DNA of 9,626 bases from RGIG8767 sp045531685 (GTDB lineage Bacteria; Bacillota; Clostridia; Lachnospirales; Lachnospiraceae): NCBI GenBank assembly GCA_045531685.1, contig JAZSEL010000070.1, positions 1 to 9,626 of the forward strand. Reading direction: 5' to 3'. Positions within the stretch are counted from its first letter, which is position 1. The number at the start of each line of letters is the position of its first letter. The position numbers were made by a program, and so were the translations under genes. This document shows positions 6,655 through 9,626 of the stretch, one piece after another. The notes under the pieces are model-generated. The model saw only the letters and a program-made list of their open reading frames with translations, had not been told where the DNA came from and ran no database searches.

Positions 6655-7533
6655 CTATTCGATATTCTGAATCTGCTCACGTACTTTTTCGATTGCAGTC
6701 TTTAACTCAATTCCCTTATTGGAAATCTCAAGGTCATTTGCCTTAGATAAAATGGTATTGGCTTCTCTGTTCATCTCCTGAGCAAGGAAATCCAGCTTAC
6801 GTCCGATACCGCCGCCTTCTAAGAGAGTGTTCTTAGTGGTCTGGATGTGACTGCGTAAACGTACCAGTTCTTCATCCACACATACTTTATCGGCAAAAAT
6901 CGTAACCTCTGTCACCAGTCTTGCCTCATCTACCTTGGCATCCTGAAGCATCTCCTGTACCTTATCGGTCAGACGCTTTTTGTATTCTTCAATAATCTGC
7001 GGTGACCGTACTTCAATAAAATCAACCGCTTCTAACATCTCATCCAGCTTACTGATTAAATCCTTACAAAGATTCTCGCCTTCTTTGATTCGGGATTCTA
7101 CAAATCCTTCTGCGGCTCCACGGATAGCCTTTTCCAAAGACTTCCATACACCTTCTTCATCAATCTCCACATCATCCAGGGTTATAACCTCCGGAAATCT
7201 TGCAAGTGATGATACGCGGATATCATTTTCCAATGAAAAATCAGCCGCCATCTGCTGTAAATAATTCACATACTCTGCTGCAACTTCCTTATGGTATGTG
7301 ATGTTTACACTGTTCTCCGATAAATCTTCGTAGGAAATAAACAAATCCACTTTTCCTCTCTGGATGTATTCCTTTAAAAGATTACGGATGGATGCTTCAA
7401 AGAAATTCAATTTCTTCGGCATCTTCATATTTACATCCAAATACCGGTGATTCACGGATTTCATTTCGACAGTAACCTTGCAGCTCTCGGTGCTGACTTC
7501 GGCCCTGCCAAAACCTGTCATACTTTTTATCAT
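6655..7533 (-). CDS. yicC: YicC/YloC family endoribonuclease
   Basis: YicC-family proteins are metal-dependent endoribonucleases linked to small-RNA turnover in E. coli. The 292-residue protein has the family's N-terminal signature MIKSMTGFGRAEV, the MKSVNHRYLDVNMKMP block near 25-40, and the C-terminal DUF1732 region with GGIGRKLDFLAQEMNREANT and ISNKGIELKTAIEKVREQIQNIE. Length is usual. The ATG has TAGGAGG six bases upstream and a strong promoter at 7593-7621. It heads the gene block and is followed 43 bp later by gmk. In many Firmicutes a small remA (DUF370) gene lies between these two; there is no room for it here. Confidence 0.95.
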   Translation of the reverse strand: MIKSMTGFGRAEVSTESCKVTVEMKSVNHRYLDVNMKMPKKLNFFEASIRNLLKEYIQRGKVDLFISYEDLSENSVNITYHKEVAAEYVNYLQQMAADFSLENDIRVSSLARFPEVITLDDVEIDEEGVWKSLEKAIRGAAEGFVESRIKEGENLCKDLISKLDEMLEAVDFIEVRSPQIIEEYKKRLTDKVQEMLQDAKVDEARLVTEVTIFADKVCVDEELVRLRSHIQTTKNTLLEGGGIGRKLDFLAQEMNREANTILSKANDLEISNKGIELKTAIEKVREQIQNIE

Positions 7534-7548
7534 GTGTAACCTCCTACT

Positions 7549-7578
7549 GCCTTATCCCCAATCTTCTCCTACTAAGGC
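7549..7578 (-). promoter_or_regulatory. Leader hairpin and duplicated Shine-Dalgarno before yicC
   Basis: GCCTTA (7573-7578) and TAAGGC (7549-7554) can pair across an 18-nt loop. AGTAGGAG occurs twice, once in that loop and once as the true ribosome binding site of yicC. After the first copy, a TTG followed by G-G-A-R-type codons meets a TAG within six codons (TTG GGG ATA AGG CAG TAG), overlapping the second Shine-Dalgarno. A tiny leader peptide is conceivable but unproven. Confidence 0.3.
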
Positions 7579-7592
7579 CCGTACTTCATTAC

Positions 7593-7621
7593 ATTATAAT
7601 TCATCGTGAAAATCACGTCAA
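7593..7621 (-). promoter_or_regulatory. Promoter of the yicC-gmk-rpoZ block
   Basis: On the minus strand -35 TTGACG (7616-7621) and a perfect -10 TATAAT (7593-7598) are 17 bp apart. Transcription would start near 7586, giving a leader of about 50 nt. The -35 box lies in the left end of the palindromic element at 7617-7853, the -10 box outside it. A short inverted repeat CGTGA-AAA-TCACG (7604-7616) fills most of the spacer and could be a protein-binding site. Confidence 0.85.
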
Positions 7622-7853
7622 GGTTGCCTTTCTATATTTGCATGAGTGTGTTACAATTAAAGACAGCCTGTCGGGAGTTTGCATATCCTTTCTTGCAACA
7701 TGCTCCCGCTCCCTTCCAACGTAATGGTACTAAGCTCGAAAAAACCTCGCTAAGTACCAACGTTTCCAGAGGGTTGCTGGGAAAGAATATGCAAACTCCC
7801 GACAGATAACATCTTTGTAACTATTCCTGTAAATATAGAAAGGTAACCTTGAC
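7617..7853. repeat. 237-bp imperfect palindromic element between yicC and rqcH
   Basis: The two halves of this segment are inverted copies of one another. Terminal arms 7617-7639 and 7831-7853 match at 22 of 23 bases. Inner arms 7668-7686 and 7787-7805 match perfectly over 19 bases (core TGTCGGGAGTTTGCATAT). Around the centre GGTACTaAGC and GCTaAGTACC (7726-7735, 7749-7758) pair with one mismatch around a 13-nt loop, and patches such as GTTACA and AACGT between the arms also agree. It could be a MITE-like insertion, a protein-binding region or a long RNA hairpin. No transposase, target duplication or known repeat family was recognised. It fills the divergent intergenic region and provides the yicC -35 box and the AAAGG before rqcH. 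No clear plus-strand promoter for rqcH is visible in it. Confidence 0.85.
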
Positions 7854-9626
7854 ATGGCTTTTGATGGAATTACAATTGCTGCAATTCGGAAGGAATTAGC
7901 AGATAAATTAATAAATGGAAGACTTAGTAAGATTGCCCAGCCGGAGGCAGATGAGTTATTGTTAACCATTAAGACACCGGAGGGACAATACAAACTGGTA
8001 CTTTCGGCGAATCCTTCTCTCCCACTTGCTTATTTAACAGATGAGGGAAAGGTGAGTCCATTGACGGCACCGGGATTTTGTATGCTTCTGCGTAAGCACA
8101 TCCAGAACGGTCGGATTTTATCGATTACCCAGCCGGATTTTGAAAGAATTCTGGTGTTTGAAATCGAGCATTTGAATGAACTGGGAGATTTGTGCCGTAA
8201 GCTTCTGATTGTGGAGTTAATGGGCAAGTACAGCAATATTATTTTTGCAAATCCGGAAGAAATGGCTTCTGATTGCGTAGAATCCGGAAATACTGTCGGT
8301 ATAAAGGTTATCGACAGTATTAAGCGAATCTCTGCCGCTGTCAGCAGTGTCCGTGAAGTATTACCGGGCAAGGATTATTTTGTTCCTTCTGCTGAAGGTA
8401 AGACAAGCCCGCTTACTGCCACAAAGGAAGATTTCTATGACAGGGTATTAAGTAAACATGAAGCATGTCATAAGGCATTGTTATCTTCTTATAATGGTGT
8501 GTCGCCGATGATTGCACATGAAATATGTGCCCTTACTGAAAAAATGATAGTTCAAAAAGATAAGCTTGAAGGTTCTGCAAATATATATGATAACTTTGCC
8601 GGTGACTTTTCTTCTAAGATGGCAAGTGAACTGTCTGATTTAGAAAAAGAACTTCTTTACCAAGCCTTCTGCTCTATCTTTGATAAGGTTAAAGAAGAGA
8701 TGTTTACACCTGTTATCTATTATGAAAACAATATTCCTAAGGAATACTCTTGTGTACCGGTGTCATCGTATGAGGCTAAAGCAATAACTGCTAAGGTAAC
8801 TTCCGCTTCCGCAAATCGCGAAACATCCGATAGTAATGCCACTTGTGCAAACCGCGAAACATCCTATAGTAACGCCACTTGTGCAAATCGCGAAACATCC
8901 GATAGTAATGCCACTTGTGCAAACCGCGTAGTCTCTTACGACTCCGCCAGTGCTCTTATCCGCGATTATTACTCACAAAAAGAAAAGCACAGCCGCAGTC
9001 GTCAGAAGTCCGCAGACCTTCGTAAGATTGTTACTACTATCTTGGAACGTGATGTGAAAAAATACGATTTGCAGTGCCGCCAGATTAGAGACACTGACAA
9101 AATGGACACGTACCGTATCTACGGCGAACTCTTACAAACCTACGGTTACTCCATTGAAGCGGGTGCCAAGTCAGCCACAGTAGATAATTACTATACCAAT
9201 GAACCCATTACCATTCCTCTGGATGAAACAAAAACTCCTCTTGAGAATGCCCGTCGTTATTTTGACAAATATGGCAAATGCAAACGTACTAAAGAAGCTC
9301 TTACTGAATTAATTGTGCAGGTTAAGGATGAAATTACACATCTGGAATCTATCTTGACAGCACTTGATATTGCAGAAAAAGAAGAAGACCTGAATCAGAT
9401 TAAAGAAGAATTAATGGAATACGGCTACATCCGACGCAAAGGTGGTAAACGAAATCATTCGTCACAAAAACAACGCTTTGTCAGCAAACCTTTCCACTAT
9501 AAAAGCAGCGACGGATTTGATATTTACGTTGGTAAAAACAACTACCAGAATGACGAACTCACTTTCAAATTTGCCACAGGCAACGACTGGTGGTTCCACG
9601 CCAAAGGCATGCCGGGCTCCCATGTC
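7854..9626 (+). CDS. rqcH: Ribosome quality control protein RqcH (NFACT family), 3' end beyond the window
   Basis: NFACT/RqcH binds obstructed large ribosomal subunits with peptidyl-tRNA and directs C-terminal alanine tailing; older annotations call it fibronectin-binding protein. The visible 591 residues begin MAFDGITIAAIRKEL and hold the NFACT-N domain with PGFCMLLRKHIQNGRI (73-88) and LIVELMGKYSNIIF. Next come a helical middle, the coiled-coil region with QKSADLRKIV and the KAGAKSATVDNYY-like segment, and the start of the NFACT-R domain (about 545 on, with WWFHAKGMPGSHV at the edge). Family members are usually about 570-590 residues in total, so this one is long, partly through a 12-residue tandem repeat at 320-367. 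The functional D97-R98 pair is E97-R98 here. The ATG has AAAGG ten bases upstream. No frameshift was found on reading through. Confidence 0.95.
   Translation, partial: MAFDGITIAAIRKELADKLINGRLSKIAQPEADELLLTIKTPEGQYKLVLSANPSLPLAYLTDEGKVSPLTAPGFCMLLRKHIQNGRILSITQPDFERILVFEIEHLNELGDLCRKLLIVELMGKYSNIIFANPEEMASDCVESGNTVGIKVIDSIKRISAAVSSVREVLPGKDYFVPSAEGKTSPLTATKEDFYDRVLSKHEACHKALLSSYNGVSPMIAHEICALTEKMIVQKDKLEGSANIYDNFAGDFSSKMASELSDLEKELLYQAFCSIFDKVKEEMFTPVIYYENNIPKEYSCVPVSSYEAKAITAKVTSASANRETSDSNATCANRETSYSNATCANRETSDSNATCANRVVSYDSASALIRDYYSQKEKHSRSRQKSADLRKIVTTILERDVKKYDLQCRQIRDTDKMDTYRIYGELLQTYGYSIEAGAKSATVDNYYTNEPITIPLDETKTPLENARRYFDKYGKCKRTKEALTELIVQVKDEITHLESILTALDIAEKEEDLNQIKEELMEYGYIRRKGGKRNHSSQKQRFVSKPFHYKSSDGFDIYVGKNNYQNDELTFKFATGNDWWFHAKGMPGSHV
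8811..8954 (+). repeat. In-frame 36-bp tandem repeat in rqcH
   Basis: Three clear copies (8811-8846, 8847-8882, 8883-8918) encode ANRETSDSNATC, ANRETSYSNATC and ANRETSDSNATC. Copies 1 and 3 are identical in DNA and copy 2 differs at three bases. A fourth, degenerate copy (8919-8954, ANRVVSYDSASA) shares with copy 2 both its sixth-position C and the tyrosine, giving an A-B-A-B' pattern and suggesting duplication of a 72-bp unit. The unit is a multiple of three, so copy-number change would keep the frame. The repeat lies just before the predicted coiled coil. Confidence 0.93.

Noticed and set aside
6612..6680. Upstream in-frame ATG giving a 234-residue guanylate kinase
   Set aside because: The extra 23 residues overlap the yicC end, do not fit the family, and the ATG at 6609-6611 has a proper Shine-Dalgarno.
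7606..7809. 67-codon plus-strand reading frame
   Set aside because: It is made almost entirely of the palindromic element, has no family resemblance, and its partner on the other strand arises from the same symmetry.
7849..7877. TTGACA at the right palindrome end as a plus-strand -35 box
   Set aside because: The matching -10 position reads ACAATT inside the rqcH coding start; a transcript from there would lack the start codon.
7730..7993. 87-codon minus-strand reading frame
   Set aside because: It runs antisense through the conserved start of rqcH and then into the palindrome; it has no convincing ribosome binding site.
8811..8918. 36-bp repeats as a CRISPR array
   Set aside because: The copies are directly adjacent with no spacers and translate in frame within rqcH, so this is a coding tandem repeat.

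Overview
The window looks like a stretch of core chromosome from a low-GC Gram-positive of the class Clostridia, most likely a Lachnospiraceae-type bacterium. This rests on recognisable housekeeping proteins, strong AAGGAG-type ribosome binding sites, TTGACA-17-TATAAT-type promoters, and a Gram-positive LexA operator in front of recA. The genus is not assigned.

From about 1 to 7533 every gene is on the minus strand. Read in transcription order the first block is yicC, gmk, rpoZ, rimO, pgsA, the cinA C-terminal-type amidohydrolase gene (pncC) and a DUF3298-like membrane protein of unknown role. A promoter lies in front of yicC (7593-7621). Many junctions are tight or overlapping (gmk/rpoZ share one base, rimO/pgsA overlap by four, pgsA/pncC abut). 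A weak hairpin separates rpoZ from rimO, and a perfect 15-bp stem-loop (2171-2211) closes the block. The second block is recA-recX. Its promoter (1936-1964) has a LexA box in the spacer and a second LexA-like palindrome over the probable transcription start. Beyond recX a further promoter (132-160) and a structured leader lead into a minus-strand gene that runs off the left edge; gene order and the first residues suggest RNase Y (rny), but only nine codons are visible.

On the right, rqcH (NFACT family, also annotated as fibronectin-binding protein) is on the plus strand, divergent from yicC, and runs off the right edge after 591 codons. The yicC-rqcH gap is filled almost entirely by a 237-bp imperfect palindrome (7617-7853). 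One end supplies the -35 box of yicC and the other supplies the ribosome binding site of rqcH. This is the least ordinary object in the window and may be a MITE-like or structured-RNA element. rqcH itself carries an in-frame 36-bp tandem repeat and a marked change in third-base preference along its length.

Functionally the genes cover RNA turnover (YicC), GTP supply (Gmk), RNA polymerase assembly (omega), ribosomal protein S12 modification (RimO), phospholipid synthesis (PgsA), NAD salvage (PncC), recombination and SOS response (RecA, RecX) and ribosome-associated quality control (RqcH). No CRISPR array, rRNA, tRNA, insertion sequence with a transposase, or phage gene is visible.
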